The notes: generated by a model from the sequence alone, not told the origin. A stretch of DNA of 40,136 nucleotides from Kiritimatiellia bacterium (GCA_028700415.1 JAQVSS010000008.1:1-40136); one strand, 5' to 3'; numbered from the stretch's first letter, positions 1-9,207 are shown. Numbers and translations: made by a program.

Positions 1-918
1 GAGGGGAACGATCCGCTTCGCCTCATCAAGCGCCTGTCGCGGTTTACGTTTGTCACGGACCTTCTGCGCGACGAGGTTTTCAAGGCCGCAACCCCGGACG
101 ATATCGCGGGCGCGAAAAAGCAGGACAAGCTCTGCCTTTACCTGACGACCAACGGGGTGCCGCTCCGGCAGCAGTTCGAAAACGTGCGGGATGAAATGGG
201 CCTGATCCGCGTGTTCTTCCAGCTGGGTGTCCGGATGATGCACCTGACGTACAACCGCCGGAACATGATGGGCGACGGCGTGGGCGAGAAGGCGGACGGC
301 GGGCTGAGCGATTTCGGAGAGGCCGTCATCGCCGAGCTGAACGCGTGCGGGATCATCGTGGACGTGGCGCATTCCGGCTGGCGCACGAGCCTCGAAGCCG
401 CCAAGGCCTCCAAGTGCCCGATGGTCGCCAGCCACACGACGGCGGCGGCCCTTCACCGGCATGTCCGGGGAAAGCCGGACGAGGTGATCAAAGCGATTTG
501 CGACACCGGCGGGCTGGTGGGGATCTGCTGCATTCCCGATTTCCTCGGCGGCGAGGGCCATATCGGCACCTTCCTTGACCACATCGACTATGTGGCCAAA
601 AAGTTCGGCGCCGAGCATGTGGCGATCGGCTGCGACATGGGCTATCAGTCGCGCTTCGCGGCCGAGGAGAACGCCAAAGTCCCGAAGCGCGCGGGCGGCA
701 CGCCTCCCCGCGCCTGGGAACAGCTTTGGCCGAAAGGCGCGCTGACGGGCCGCAGCCATCCGAGCCTTGCGTGGACAAACTGGCCGCTCTTTACGGTCGG
801 CCTGGTCCAGCGCGGTTATACGGATGACGCCATCCGGAAAATCATCGGAGGCAATATCCTCCGTGTCTCCCGCGCGGTCTGGGACAGCCGGGCCGGCGCC
901 GGCCAGAGCCCGGGCTGA
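1..918 (+). CDS. Membrane dipeptidase, peptidase family M19 (5'-partial)
   Basis: The reading frame is open from base 1, so the gene starts upstream of the window; the ATG at 157 offered by the ORF track is internal. M19 enzymes are zinc (beta/alpha)8-barrel dipeptidases. Family landmarks visible here are GVRMMHLTYN followed by a GDG loop, the histidine of VDVAHSGW and the histidine of VASHTTAA, which correspond to the two metal-ligand histidines of renal dipeptidase, and the later CDMGY segment. The bridging glutamate of the family, usually found in an EG-containing loop before GVRMM, is not obvious; the local sequence is YLTTNGVPL. The N-terminal HxD metal motif lies outside the window. It ends 81 bases before the repeat protein and may belong to a different unit from the glycan genes. 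Confidence 0.88.
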   Translation, partial: EGNDPLRLIKRLSRFTFVTDLLRDEVFKAATPDDIAGAKKQDKLCLYLTTNGVPLRQQFENVRDEMGLIRVFFQLGVRMMHLTYNRRNMMGDGVGEKADGGLSDFGEAVIAELNACGIIVDVAHSGWRTSLEAAKASKCPMVASHTTAAALHRHVRGKPDEVIKAICDTGGLVGICCIPDFLGGEGHIGTFLDHIDYVAKKFGAEHVAIGCDMGYQSRFAAEENAKVPKRAGGTPPRAWEQLWPKGALTGRSHPSLAWTNWPLFTVGLVQRGYTDDAIRKIIGGNILRVSRAVWDSRAGAGQSPG

Positions 919-999
919 GGCAACGCGCAAAATATCTGAAATAGAAGGTGACGGAGAAACAGGTATCGTAGAGGTGGTGTAAAATAGGAGGGTTGTAAA

Positions 1000-2028
1000 A
1001 TGAAGTGTGCGGTCAGGAAGATGACGGTCCTGTCGGTTGCGGCTGTGATGGCCGCGGGCGTTTCGCGGGCGCAGTTCAGCGCCAACTATCAGACCAACAC
1101 CGTTGACGGTGAGTCGGTTGTCTGGAGCGGGACGTATTGTGTCGGCAGCAACACCAGCTTCAATGTGCTGGAGGTGCTGAACGGGGGGACGCTGGCCAAT
1201 GGCGAAGGCGATCTGGGGTACACGGCGACCTCCAGCAACAATCTGGCGCTGGTCAGCGGCCCCGGCTCGGTCTGGACCAACTCCTCCGAGATGAATGTCG
1301 GGTACAGCGGTGCCGGCAACCGGCTGGTCATTACGAATGGCGGCTTAGTGGCGAATGCCAGGGTGAACATTGGACGCAGTTGGTCGGGAACGCCGATGCT
1401 GAACCGGGCGGAGGTCATTGGCAGCGGCTCGGTCTGGCAATGCAAGGGAACCTTCGCGGTCGGAGGGTCGTCGTCTGGAAACCAGTTGACGGTTAGCGGC
1501 GGCGGTCGGGTGGTGAACTCCGACTACGGCATGGTGGGCAATTACGCGGGTGGAAACATGGCGCTGGTCACGGATCCCGGCTCGCGCTGGGAGAGCCCGG
1601 CCGACCTGTACTTGGGCAAGGGTGATTCCACAGCTTATAGCAATAATTCACTGGTCATCACGAATGGCGGGTGCGTCGTCAATAAAGACTCCTTCATCGG
1701 AAATGGTGTCGGCTCGACCAACAACACGGTTCTGATCACGGGCGCGGGCTCGGTCTGGACCAATACCAGCAGTGTGTCCGTGGGTCTTAACGGTGCCCGT
1801 AACCAGGTGACGGTCACGGACGGCGGACGGATTGCGACCGTCAACTTGTCCCTCGGCGCGAACTCGGGCGCGAACAGCAACCGGCTGGTGATCAGCGGGG
1901 CCGGCTCGCTCTGCAGGGCCACCGGCAGCTCCTATCTGGGAGGTTCGGGCATCTATAACAGCGTGGTGGTCACGAACGGCGGGATGCTGTGGGACTACAT
2001 CGCACATGTGGGCAACGTTTCCAATTAA
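1000..2028 (+). CDS. Secreted beta-solenoid (autotransporter-type repeat) protein, apparently truncated at its 3' end
   Basis: A strong ribosome site (TAGGAGGG) precedes ATG 1000, and residues 1-25 form a signal peptide ending near SRAQ. The rest consists of about nine imperfect repeats of roughly 30-40 residues with the pattern GxGSVWTN...VGxxGxxNxLxVTNGGxV. This is typical of autotransporter-associated or passenger beta-helix repeats that form an elongated surface filament. The chain stops at VGNVSN, in the middle of a repeat, with no translocator barrel and no C-terminal tag. The next bases belong to an unrelated coding fragment in another frame, so this is probably the N-terminal part of a once longer protein. 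No enzymatic motif is visible. Its function is unknown; adhesion or substrate binding is plausible. Confidence 0.75.
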   Translation: MKCAVRKMTVLSVAAVMAAGVSRAQFSANYQTNTVDGESVVWSGTYCVGSNTSFNVLEVLNGGTLANGEGDLGYTATSSNNLALVSGPGSVWTNSSEMNVGYSGAGNRLVITNGGLVANARVNIGRSWSGTPMLNRAEVIGSGSVWQCKGTFAVGGSSSGNQLTVSGGGRVVNSDYGMVGNYAGGNMALVTDPGSRWESPADLYLGKGDSTAYSNNSLVITNGGCVVNKDSFIGNGVGSTNNTVLITGAGSVWTNTSSVSVGLNGARNQVTVTDGGRIATVNLSLGANSGANSNRLVISGAGSLCRATGSSYLGGSGIYNSVVVTNGGMLWDYIAHVGNVSN

Positions 2029-2767
2029 GACGGTCGGGCGCGAGAGCGACCTGTGGGGCATCAACGTCTGCCGCAACCGCCGGGCCGGCGCGCGGGAAAC
2101 CTCGGCGTGGCGGGTCGGCGGATTTTTCCATCAGCCCAAGCTGTTCGGCAAGCTGCTCCTGTGCGGCGCGCGGAATGGGGGCGCGGCCATCACCGCGTTC
2201 GGGCTGCCCCCGCTGCGCTTCGGAAGGTCGACGGCGGTGTTCACCCTTCCGGCCGGCCCGGAGGTGAAGGGGTTCGCGGAGGTGGAGGACAAGGCGGGGA
2301 AGGTTTGCAGGACCGGCGGCAGCGTGAGTGCCGGCGCGGTGTCGCTGCCGTATCGCTTGGACGGGGATTCGGCGGCCCTGACACTGGTTATCGAGGAGGG
2401 CGGCAGCGTGCGGCACCGGCTCAGGATGGTGACGGAGGTCCCGGCGCCCATTGTCCTGACGCGCGCCCAGAAGGTGATCTCGCTTGAGGCGCCCCGCGCG
2501 GTTTTCGAGGCGGCGATCCAGCCCTCCGCAGAGGAGCGGGCGTCGAGGCGCCTGCGGGTCGAGTTGTCTGGGCCGGACGGGCAAGTCGCGGACCATGTGG
2601 AAGCGGCTTTGGGCGGAGACGCGTGCGCGGTGTCGCTGAATCTCGGCGGGTTCCCGCACGGCATGTATGTTCTGACGTTTTCCTTGCCGGGACCCGAAGG
2701 CGCGCCGATGATCGAGCGGCGCGCGAGCGTGGTTTTGGTTCCGCCGTTCCTAACCGGTCCCCAGTAG
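2027..2767 (+). pseudogene. 5'-truncated fragment of a CBM9-type carbohydrate-binding/beta-sandwich protein
   Basis: The +2 frame codes for about 245 residues of protein-like sequence but has no start, signal peptide or ribosome site of its own; the ORF track opens it at ATG 2006, inside the preceding gene. Its first residues, LWGINVCRNRR...ETSAW...FHQPKLFGKLLL, look like the C-terminal strands of a CBM9-like domain, as in the ends of the DUF4838 proteins further on. About 190 residues of beta-rich sequence without recognisable motifs follow. It therefore seems to be the tail of a large secreted glycan-active protein whose front half was lost when it became joined to the 1000-2028 gene. Reinitiation at 2006 could still produce a protein, but without export. 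The alternative is a local assembly error. Confidence 0.65.
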
Positions 2768-2848
2768 GGGCACGCGAGGGGGCGGTCTGTGTAAACGGTT
2801 TTTTTCAGCTTGAATGAGAAGGGCAATAACTAAAAAAAGGGGAAAGGT

Positions 2849-4219
2849 ATGCAGATCAATCGCAGGGGGTTTCTGAATAAGGCGGCATGGGCGGGCGGGG
2901 CGCTGGGCACACTCGCATGGCCGGGATGCGCGATGCTTTCCGGTGCCCCGGGGCGCAAGGGTAAATCGATGGTCGGGTTCCGCGCTGAACCGCTTCAGCA
3001 GGTCCGCGTGGGCGTGATCGGCGTCGGGCACCGCGGGCCGGGCGCGGTCAGACGCCTCTCGGTCATCCCGGGGGTCGAGGTCCGCGCGATCGGCGACCTG
3101 TACGAAGACCGGGTGGCGAAACAGGTGAAGAGTTTGACCGACGCGGGCAAGCCCGCGCCCGCCGCCTACTTCGGCTCTCCGGATGCGTGGCGCAAGGTCT
3201 GCGAGTCCAAGGAGATCGACCTGGTCTACATCTGCACGCCGTGGCTCTGGCACACGCCCATGGCGGTTTACGCGATGCGGTGCGGCAAACACGCTGTCAC
3301 GGAGGTTCCCTCGGCGATGACCCTGGAACAGTGCTGGCAACTGGTCGATACGGCCGAAGAGACCCAGCGCCATTTCATGATGCTGGAGAACTGCTGCTAC
3401 GGCTTCAACGAGATGTTCGCCCTCAACCTCTGCCGCAAAGGCGTGCTGGGCGAGCTGGTCCACGGCGAGGGCGCCTACATCCATGACCTCCGCGCCAGCA
3501 AGCTGCGGGAGGACAAGGAGAACGGTTACCAGGGGCAGTGGCGGCTGGAGTGGTCCAAGCAGCACACCGGAAACCCGTATCCCATGCACGGCCTCGGCCC
3601 GATCTGCCAGTACATGGACATCAACCGCGGGGACCGGTTCAACTATTTGAGTTCCGTGAGCAGTGAGCCGTTCGGCCTCAAGCTGGCCGCCGCCAAGAAA
3701 TACGGGGAGAAAAGCCCGCAGGCGAAGACGGCCTATAAGCTTGGCGACATGAACACCACGGTGATTAAAACCTATCGCGGCAAAACCATCATGGTGCAGC
3801 ACGACACCACCAGCCCGCGGCCCTACAGCCGGATCAACCTGATTTCGGGGACAAAAGGGGTGCTGGCCGATTATCCGCTGCGCGTGGCGCTGGAACCCAA
3901 GGCGCACGAGTGGATGAAGGAGCAGGAGCTGGAGGCGCTCAAGGCGAAATACGTCCACCCGCTCTGGGACAAGAACGGCGAGGCCGCCAAAAAGGCCGGC
4001 GGGCACGGCGGCATGGATTTCCTGATGGATCTCCGGCTCTGCCACTGCCTGCAGAACGGGCTGCCGCTCGACATGAACGTCTACGACGCCGCGCTCTGGT
4101 GCTCGGTGGTCGAGCTCAGCGAGCGCTCGGCGCTGCGCAACGGCGCGTCGGTCGCGGTGCCCGACTTCACGCGCGGAGGCTGGAAGACCGCCGACCCGCT
4201 CGGCATCGTCACCGTGTAG
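2849..4219 (+). CDS. Tat-exported Gfo/Idh/MocA-family protein, GH109-like (possible alpha-N-acetylgalactosaminidase)
   Basis: The product has 456 aa and starts after GGGGAAAGG. Residues 1-30 carry a twin-arginine signal (NRRGFLNKAA) with a possible but imperfect lipobox cysteine at 27. A Rossmann fold starts near residue 52 (VGVIGVGHRG) for NAD(H). GH109 enzymes hydrolyse alpha-GalNAc using a tightly bound NAD+. Positions matching their active-site pattern can be seen: LENCCYG (Glu near 179), GAYIHDLR (Tyr/His near 209-211) and YPMHGLGP (Tyr/His near 244-247). It is a close paralogue of the 6523 gene, with the beta-helix gene between them. Many Gfo/Idh/MocA exoproteins in PVC bacteria have no tested activity, so a role as an oxidoreductase on another sugar remains possible. 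Confidence 0.82.
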   Translation: MQINRRGFLNKAAWAGGALGTLAWPGCAMLSGAPGRKGKSMVGFRAEPLQQVRVGVIGVGHRGPGAVRRLSVIPGVEVRAIGDLYEDRVAKQVKSLTDAGKPAPAAYFGSPDAWRKVCESKEIDLVYICTPWLWHTPMAVYAMRCGKHAVTEVPSAMTLEQCWQLVDTAEETQRHFMMLENCCYGFNEMFALNLCRKGVLGELVHGEGAYIHDLRASKLREDKENGYQGQWRLEWSKQHTGNPYPMHGLGPICQYMDINRGDRFNYLSSVSSEPFGLKLAAAKKYGEKSPQAKTAYKLGDMNTTVIKTYRGKTIMVQHDTTSPRPYSRINLISGTKGVLADYPLRVALEPKAHEWMKEQELEALKAKYVHPLWDKNGEAAKKAGGHGGMDFLMDLRLCHCLQNGLPLDMNVYDAALWCSVVELSERSALRNGASVAVPDFTRGGWKTADPLGIVTV

Positions 4220-4280
4220 CGCGGAGGGTGACGTGTTGCGGAATGACTGAGCGGGGAGACGACTTCCTGAAGGGTAAAAG

Positions 4281-6422
4281 ATGAGAAAAAGGTTCACGGC
4301 AGCGGTTTTTTGCGCCGCGTTGGCGGCGGGGGCATGGGCTGTGCCTGCGGCCTTTTTTGTGGCTCCGGGCGGGGACGACGGCAACGCAGGGACCCTTGAA
4401 AAACCGTTCGCGACGCTGGAGAAGGCGCGCGACGCGGTGCGGGCGCTGAAGCGCGGCGGGGGACTTCCCGACGGCGGCGCGACGGTGTGGCTGCGCGGGG
4501 GCGAGTATCCGCGGACCGGGCCGCTGACGCTGACGCCCGAGGACTCGGGGGAACCCGGGAAGCCGGTGGCCTTTGCGGCGTACGGCGACGAGAAGCCGGT
4601 CGTGTCCGGCGGGCGGCGCGTCACGGGGTTCCGTCAGCAGGCGGGCGGAGTCTGGGAGGCGTCCGTGCCCGGGGCGCGGAACGGCGCTTGGGTGTTCAGG
4701 ACGCTGTACGTGAACGGGTCCCGTTACACGCTGGCCCGGTCGCCGAACCGCGGCTATTACGAGATGACCTGCGCTGTTCCGGATGCCGGCTCGCCCAAGG
4801 ACGGACCTCACGCGGGTAAGTCGAAATCGGCCTTCCGGGTAGCGCCCGGCATGCTGCGGGACTGGCCCGGGCTCTCCGAAATCAATCTGAAGGTCTGGGG
4901 GCGGTGGTGGACCGCGCTGCTGACCGTGAAAGGGATCGATCCGGCAGGCGGCGTGGTGCGGGTCGCCGAACCGGCGAGCGCCAGGTTCCTCCCGTATGGC
5001 GCGAAGACGCCCTTCATCGTGGAGAACCATGCCGGCGCACTCGACGCGCCGGGCGAGTGGCAGCTGGACCGCACGGCCGGCGTGCTGAGGGTCATTCCCC
5101 GCCCCGGCGACGACCTGGGCAAGGCGGAGGTCATGGCGCCTGTCGCCGGGAAGCTCCTCGTGTTGGAGGGTGATCCCGCCGGCAGAAAGTTTGTGTCTCA
5201 CGTTCAATTCCGCGGCATCGCTTTCCAATGCTCCAACTGGCTGCTTCCCCCCGAGGGCGGGAACGAAGGCTCGCAGGCGGCCGTGAACATTGGCGCGACG
5301 GTCGAGGCCACCGGCGCGCGCGATTGTCTTTTCGAGGGATGCGAGCTGGCGCAGACGGACACCTACGCGCTGTGGCTGCGCAGCGGGAGCCGACGCTGTG
5401 TGGTCCGCCAGTGCCACCTCCACGATCTGGGCGCGGGCGGTGTCAGGCTCGGCGAGGCGACGGCTGAGCCCGACGCGGTCCGGGCGGACGGCAACACGGT
5501 CGAGAACTGCTTCATCCACAGCGGGGGGCATGTCCACGGGTCCGGCATCGGCGTGTGGGTCGGTGCGAGTTCCGGCAACACGGTGACCCACAACGAGATC
5601 TGCGACCTCTGGTACACCGGCGTCTCGGTGGGCTGGCGATGGAGCACGGACCTGAACGGCACGCGCGACAACCGCGTGACCTACAACCGCATCCATCACA
5701 TCATGCAGCGGCTGGAGGACGGCGGGGGCATCTACTGCCTCGGGCTTCAGCCGGGGACCGTGTTGGCCAACAACATCATCCACGACAGCGGCAGGGACGG
5801 CGGGCGGCCGCATTGCCGCGGGATCTACCTGGACGAGGGGTGCGCGAGTTTCCTCGTGGAGAACAACCTGATTTACGACACGCAGGACGCGGCCCTGCGG
5901 ATGCAGCTCGGCACGGGGTGCAACACGTATATCAACAACATCCTCGCCTTTGCCCGGGTGTACGCGGTGGACATCGACGTGGCGCGCTCCTGCGTGTTCA
6001 TGAACAACATTGTTTATCTGGACCGCGGGCGCGTCTTCAAGTTCGACAAATGGCCCCATTACGAGAAGTACATCTCGGGAAACCTCTATTGGCGTACGGA
6101 CGGCCAGCCGTTCGTGTTCGCGGGGCTGCCGTGGGAGGAGTGGCGCAAGCAGAGGCAGACGCCGTACGGCTATTTCAAGGGCAAGACGATGGACGAGGGG
6201 TCGCGGATCGCCGACCCGGGATTCGCCGACGCCGCGAAGCGCGATTTCCGGCTGAAGCCCGGCTCGCCGGCCCTCGCGGTCGGCTTCAAGCCTTTTGATC
6301 TGGATGAGATCGGGCTGACGGGCGATGTCGCGTGGCGGACCCTGCCGTCTCGCGCCCGTGTGCCGATCCCGGCCGACGGTCAGACCGCCGCGGGACCGGT
6401 GAACATGGCCGGGCCGGAGTAA
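4281..6422 (+). CDS. Secreted right-handed parallel beta-helix protein, GH141-like
   Basis: The product has 713 aa with a signal peptide of about 21 residues ending at AWAVPA; GAAGGGTAAAAG precedes the ATG. The N-terminus has the FFVAPGGDDGNAGTLEKPFATLEKAR motif type that opens many secreted beta-helix carbohydrate enzymes, here followed by DAVR and WLRGGEY as in the GH141 group, which contains a characterised alpha-L-fucosidase and a xylanase. A beta-helix follows from about residue 280 to 610, with NTV.N..I and NN.I rungs such as GNTVTHNEI and VENNLIYD. The C-terminal part is non-repetitive. The catalytic residues of GH141 cannot be placed with confidence by eye. It lies between two GH109-like genes and was probably transcribed with them. 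Confidence 0.7.
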   Translation: MRKRFTAAVFCAALAAGAWAVPAAFFVAPGGDDGNAGTLEKPFATLEKARDAVRALKRGGGLPDGGATVWLRGGEYPRTGPLTLTPEDSGEPGKPVAFAAYGDEKPVVSGGRRVTGFRQQAGGVWEASVPGARNGAWVFRTLYVNGSRYTLARSPNRGYYEMTCAVPDAGSPKDGPHAGKSKSAFRVAPGMLRDWPGLSEINLKVWGRWWTALLTVKGIDPAGGVVRVAEPASARFLPYGAKTPFIVENHAGALDAPGEWQLDRTAGVLRVIPRPGDDLGKAEVMAPVAGKLLVLEGDPAGRKFVSHVQFRGIAFQCSNWLLPPEGGNEGSQAAVNIGATVEATGARDCLFEGCELAQTDTYALWLRSGSRRCVVRQCHLHDLGAGGVRLGEATAEPDAVRADGNTVENCFIHSGGHVHGSGIGVWVGASSGNTVTHNEICDLWYTGVSVGWRWSTDLNGTRDNRVTYNRIHHIMQRLEDGGGIYCLGLQPGTVLANNIIHDSGRDGGRPHCRGIYLDEGCASFLVENNLIYDTQDAALRMQLGTGCNTYINNILAFARVYAVDIDVARSCVFMNNIVYLDRGRVFKFDKWPHYEKYISGNLYWRTDGQPFVFAGLPWEEWRKQRQTPYGYFKGKTMDEGSRIADPGFADAAKRDFRLKPGSPALAVGFKPFDLDEIGLTGDVAWRTLPSRARVPIPADGQTAAGPVNMAGPE

Positions 6423-6522
6423 GGGACGCGGGCGCGCTTCCCGGGCGGGATGGCTGCGAGGCCCGTGTGTTGAAGAAAGTTTCGGAACAGGCGTAAAGGT
6501 GTAAAAAAAGAAAGGAAACCGT

Positions 6523-7866
6523 ATGCAAGTGAATCGTCGTCATTTTCTGAAGGGGGCCGTTGTCGCCTCTTTGGCCGCGTCGGGCTGCCAGAGTCTGGGC
6601 AATGGAAAAACAGCGAAGGGTGCTCCGATGATGGGGTTTGCCGCTCCGGCGCTGGAAAAAGTGCGGATCGGCAATATCGGTATCGGCGCGCGCGGCAACG
6701 GGGCGGTGAGCCGTCTGCTGCGCATTCCGGGCGCGGAGATCGCGGGGCTCGCGGATCTCCACGAAGAGCGGGTCACCAAACAGCTTGCGAAGTTCGCGGG
6801 GAAGACGCCGCCGAAACACCTGTGCCACGGCTCGGAGGATGCGTGGAAGCGGCTGTGCGAGGCGCCGGACATCGACCTGATCTACATCACCTCGCCCTGG
6901 CGGTGGCATACGCCCATGGCTGTGTATGCCATGGAGTGCGGCAAGCACGCGGTCTGCGAAGTGCCGGCCGCGCTGTCGGTCGACGAGTGCTGGCAGCTGG
7001 TCACCACCAGCGAGCGGACGCGCCGCCACTGCATGATGCTGGAGAACTGCTGCTACGGGTTCAACGAGATGCTGGCGCTCAACATGTGCCGCCAGAAGGT
7101 TTTCGGCACGCTGGTGCACGGCGAGGGCGCGTACATCCATGAGCGCCTGAAAGCACTGATCGATCCCAAACATTACGACTTCGATTCGTGGCGCCGGGAG
7201 TGGACGCAGCACCATAACGGAACACCCTATCCGACGCACGGGCTGGGGCCGATCTGCAAGTGCATGGATGTCCACTGCGGCGACCGCCTGGCGCGCCTGA
7301 CCTCCATGAGCTCCGCGCAGTTCGGCCTGACCGAGTATGCCCGCGAAAAGTTCGGGCCGGACAGCAGGGAGGCCAAGATGGTGTACCGGAAGGGCGACAT
7401 GAACATCACCTCCATCCGCACGCAGCTTGGGCGCACCATCATGCTGCAGCACGACACGACCAGCCGCCGCCCCTATAGCCGGATCAACCTGATTTCGGGC
7501 ACGCGGGGCATCCTGGCGGACTACCCGCTGCGCATCGCGCTGGAGCCGAACACGCACGACTGGCTGAAGCCGGAAGAGCAGGCGAAAATCGTCGAGAAAT
7601 ACACCCACCCGCTGTGGGCCAAGAGCGGCAAGGCCGCGCTGGCCGCGGGAGGGCACGGCGGCATGGACTACCTGATGGACTTCCGCCTGATGCACTGCCT
7701 CGCGAACGGGCTGCCGCTGGACATGAGCGTCTACGACGCGGCCGCGTGGAGCAGCATCGTTGACCTCGCCGAACGGTCGATTAATCAGGGCAACAACGGC
7801 GTCGATATCCCGGACTTCACGCGCGGCGCGTGGCAGACGACAACGCCGCGTGACATCGTCATGTGA
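6523..7866 (+). CDS. Tat-exported Gfo/Idh/MocA-family protein, GH109-like (second paralogue)
   Basis: The product has 447 aa; AAGAAAGGAAA precedes ATG 6523. The signal is NRRHFLKGAV, with a lipobox-like LAASGC (Cys 22), suggesting a Tat-exported lipoprotein. The Rossmann motif GNIGIGARGNG lies near residue 50. The GH109-type positions seen in the 2849 gene are retained: LENCCYG, GAYIHERL and YPTHGLGP. The tail shares the block GGHGGMDYLMDFRL with the first copy. The two copies align along their length, but the linker after YIH differs. It is the last plus-strand gene before the convergent regulator. A role in HexNAc removal at the cell surface is inferred from the GH109 resemblance only. Confidence 0.82.
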   Translation: MQVNRRHFLKGAVVASLAASGCQSLGNGKTAKGAPMMGFAAPALEKVRIGNIGIGARGNGAVSRLLRIPGAEIAGLADLHEERVTKQLAKFAGKTPPKHLCHGSEDAWKRLCEAPDIDLIYITSPWRWHTPMAVYAMECGKHAVCEVPAALSVDECWQLVTTSERTRRHCMMLENCCYGFNEMLALNMCRQKVFGTLVHGEGAYIHERLKALIDPKHYDFDSWRREWTQHHNGTPYPTHGLGPICKCMDVHCGDRLARLTSMSSAQFGLTEYAREKFGPDSREAKMVYRKGDMNITSIRTQLGRTIMLQHDTTSRRPYSRINLISGTRGILADYPLRIALEPNTHDWLKPEEQAKIVEKYTHPLWAKSGKAALAAGGHGGMDYLMDFRLMHCLANGLPLDMSVYDAAAWSSIVDLAERSINQGNNGVDIPDFTRGAWQTTTPRDIVM

Positions 7867-7937
7867 TGCGCTGAGAAAAGCAGAGCGGGTTCGAATAATG
7901 TGTGGCCGGTTCCGGCACGCCTCTCCGAGACGTCCGC

Positions 7938-7958
7938 GGCGGGTTTGGTGAACCCGCC
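7938..7958. terminator. GC-rich hairpin between convergent genes (candidate bidirectional terminator)
   Basis: GGCGGGTT and AACCCGCC form a perfect 8-bp stem with a 5-base loop, in the 157-base gap between the plus-strand GH109-like gene and the end of the minus-strand regulator. There is no T-run on either side, so intrinsic termination is not certain. Position and symmetry are the main support. Nothing else was recognised in the gap. Confidence 0.45.
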
Positions 7959-8023
7959 CTGCCTCGCGCCCGGCATTGGCCATACAAAACTTAAACCGCT
8001 TTAAAGGCCGAAGAGGATGGCGG

Positions 8024-9199
8024 TCAGGCGGGGGACGGATCGCGGCGTAGGCCGTCGCCTCCATGCAACCTGGACCGCATGTGTGAAACGCTGCAGAAGC
8101 CGCAGTCGTGGGCGATCTTTCCCGTCGCGGAGTCGCCCGCGGCGATGCGGCGCGCCGCTTCATTAAGCTGGATGCGCATCAGCTCGGTTTTGAGCGGATG
8201 CCCGAAGTGTTTGCGTGCGCGGAGCTCCAGCGTGCGCTTGGAGCAGTGTGCCGCTTCCGCAATATCCTTCAAGCGCGGACGCGCGGCGAGCCGCGAAGTC
8301 GCATAGGCGATCGCACGGGCGAGGAACGGATCGGAAATGGCCGAGGCTTCCGTCGAGCGTCGCGTCACCACCCGCGTGTGGCAGGTGCGGACGAACGGCT
8401 CGTGTTCGCGGCCCAAGAGGAGGTCGTCGAGCGCCTTCGCGAAGCGGTAGCCCGTTTCGCGCGCGTCCACGGGAATGGACGAGATCGCCGGCGATGCGGT
8501 CGTGCAGAGCAGTTCGTCGTCGTCCACGCCGAGGACGGCGAACCGTTCTGGAATCGTGAGCCCCGCATGCGCCGCGGCGGACACGATCTGTTGGGCCCGT
8601 TCGTCGTGGGCGGCGAAGACCGCGGTGCGCTCGGGAAGGCGTGCGAGCCAGCGGATCAGCCGGACCGACTCCAGCGCGAAGTCGCGTTGTTCCGCCGGCG
8701 GAGGATCGGGGTAGACCGAGACCTTGAACCCGTTTTTTCTGATCTCTGTGGCAAATCCTTTTTTCCGCGCATCGCTCCAAGCGGTCTTTTCCGGTGTTCC
8801 GATGTAGGCGAAGGACGTGTAGCCGCGCGAAAGGAAGTGTTCCGCCGCAGTGCGCCCCTCGGCTTCGTGGTCGTTGAAGAAGGTAACGACGTTCTTGGGA
8901 CGCGGCGTGCGGTCCGGACGCGAAAGGGTGGGTTCGAAGAGCACGGTCGGAAGCGCGGCCGTGAGGTACTTGCGGCGGTCCGCCGGATCAAGCACCGCGG
9001 CGATCAGTGCGGTAAATCCGCGTTCGCGGATTTTCACAGGGTTCCGCCTGGTGATGTCGCGCAGATCCAGTTGCACCTCCCACGGCGGGAACACGTTGTC
9101 GTGGACGTATTGGAGAATCCCTTCGAGATGTCGCCGGTGCGTCAGCGACACGTTCGAAAGGATGACCAGCACCTTGGGTCTCTGCTTGGCTGTTTTCAT
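8024..9199 (-). CDS. XylR-like transcriptional regulator (LacI-type sugar sensor fused to AraC-type HTH)
   Basis: I start it at the internal Met (MKTAKQRPKVLV, 391 aa) and not at 9226, because the extra ten codons overlap a good -10 sequence. Residues 8-270 form a periplasmic-binding-protein-like sensor (VLVILSN, a D-xx-D-rich middle, AVLGVDDDELLCTTASPAISSI). Residues 290-380 form an AraC-type double HTH (LKDIAEAAHCSKRTLELRARKHFG, then IAHDCGFCSVSHM). This architecture is that of XylR, where a sugar bound by the sensor switches the AraC domain to activate transcription. The last 17 residues do not show the usual G-x-TP-xx-Y/F-R end. It is divergent from the 9504 operon, whose control region it shares, so it probably controls that operon and perhaps the 28127 unit. 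Confidence 0.88.
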   Translation of the reverse strand: MKTAKQRPKVLVILSNVSLTHRRHLEGILQYVHDNVFPPWEVQLDLRDITRRNPVKIRERGFTALIAAVLDPADRRKYLTAALPTVLFEPTLSRPDRTPRPKNVVTFFNDHEAEGRTAAEHFLSRGYTSFAYIGTPEKTAWSDARKKGFATEIRKNGFKVSVYPDPPPAEQRDFALESVRLIRWLARLPERTAVFAAHDERAQQIVSAAAHAGLTIPERFAVLGVDDDELLCTTASPAISSIPVDARETGYRFAKALDDLLLGREHEPFVRTCHTRVVTRRSTEASAISDPFLARAIAYATSRLAARPRLKDIAEAAHCSKRTLELRARKHFGHPLKTELMRIQLNEAARRIAAGDSATGKIAHDCGFCSVSHMRSRLHGGDGLRRDPSPA

Positions 9200-9207
9200 C
9201 GCGGCCA

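Noticed and set aside
4209-6059. 616-aa minus-strand ORF (and similar long ones at 2750-4624, 6286-8163, 24280-26202)
   Set aside because: They lie antisense to genes with clear signal peptides and domain motifs. Their translations are rich in Arg, Pro, His and Val without any motif, as expected from high-GC codon shadows.
8024-8100. Frameshift at the C-terminus of the XylR-like regulator
   Set aside because: The tail lacks the usual TPxxYR end, but neither alternative frame restores it convincingly, so I leave the gene intact.
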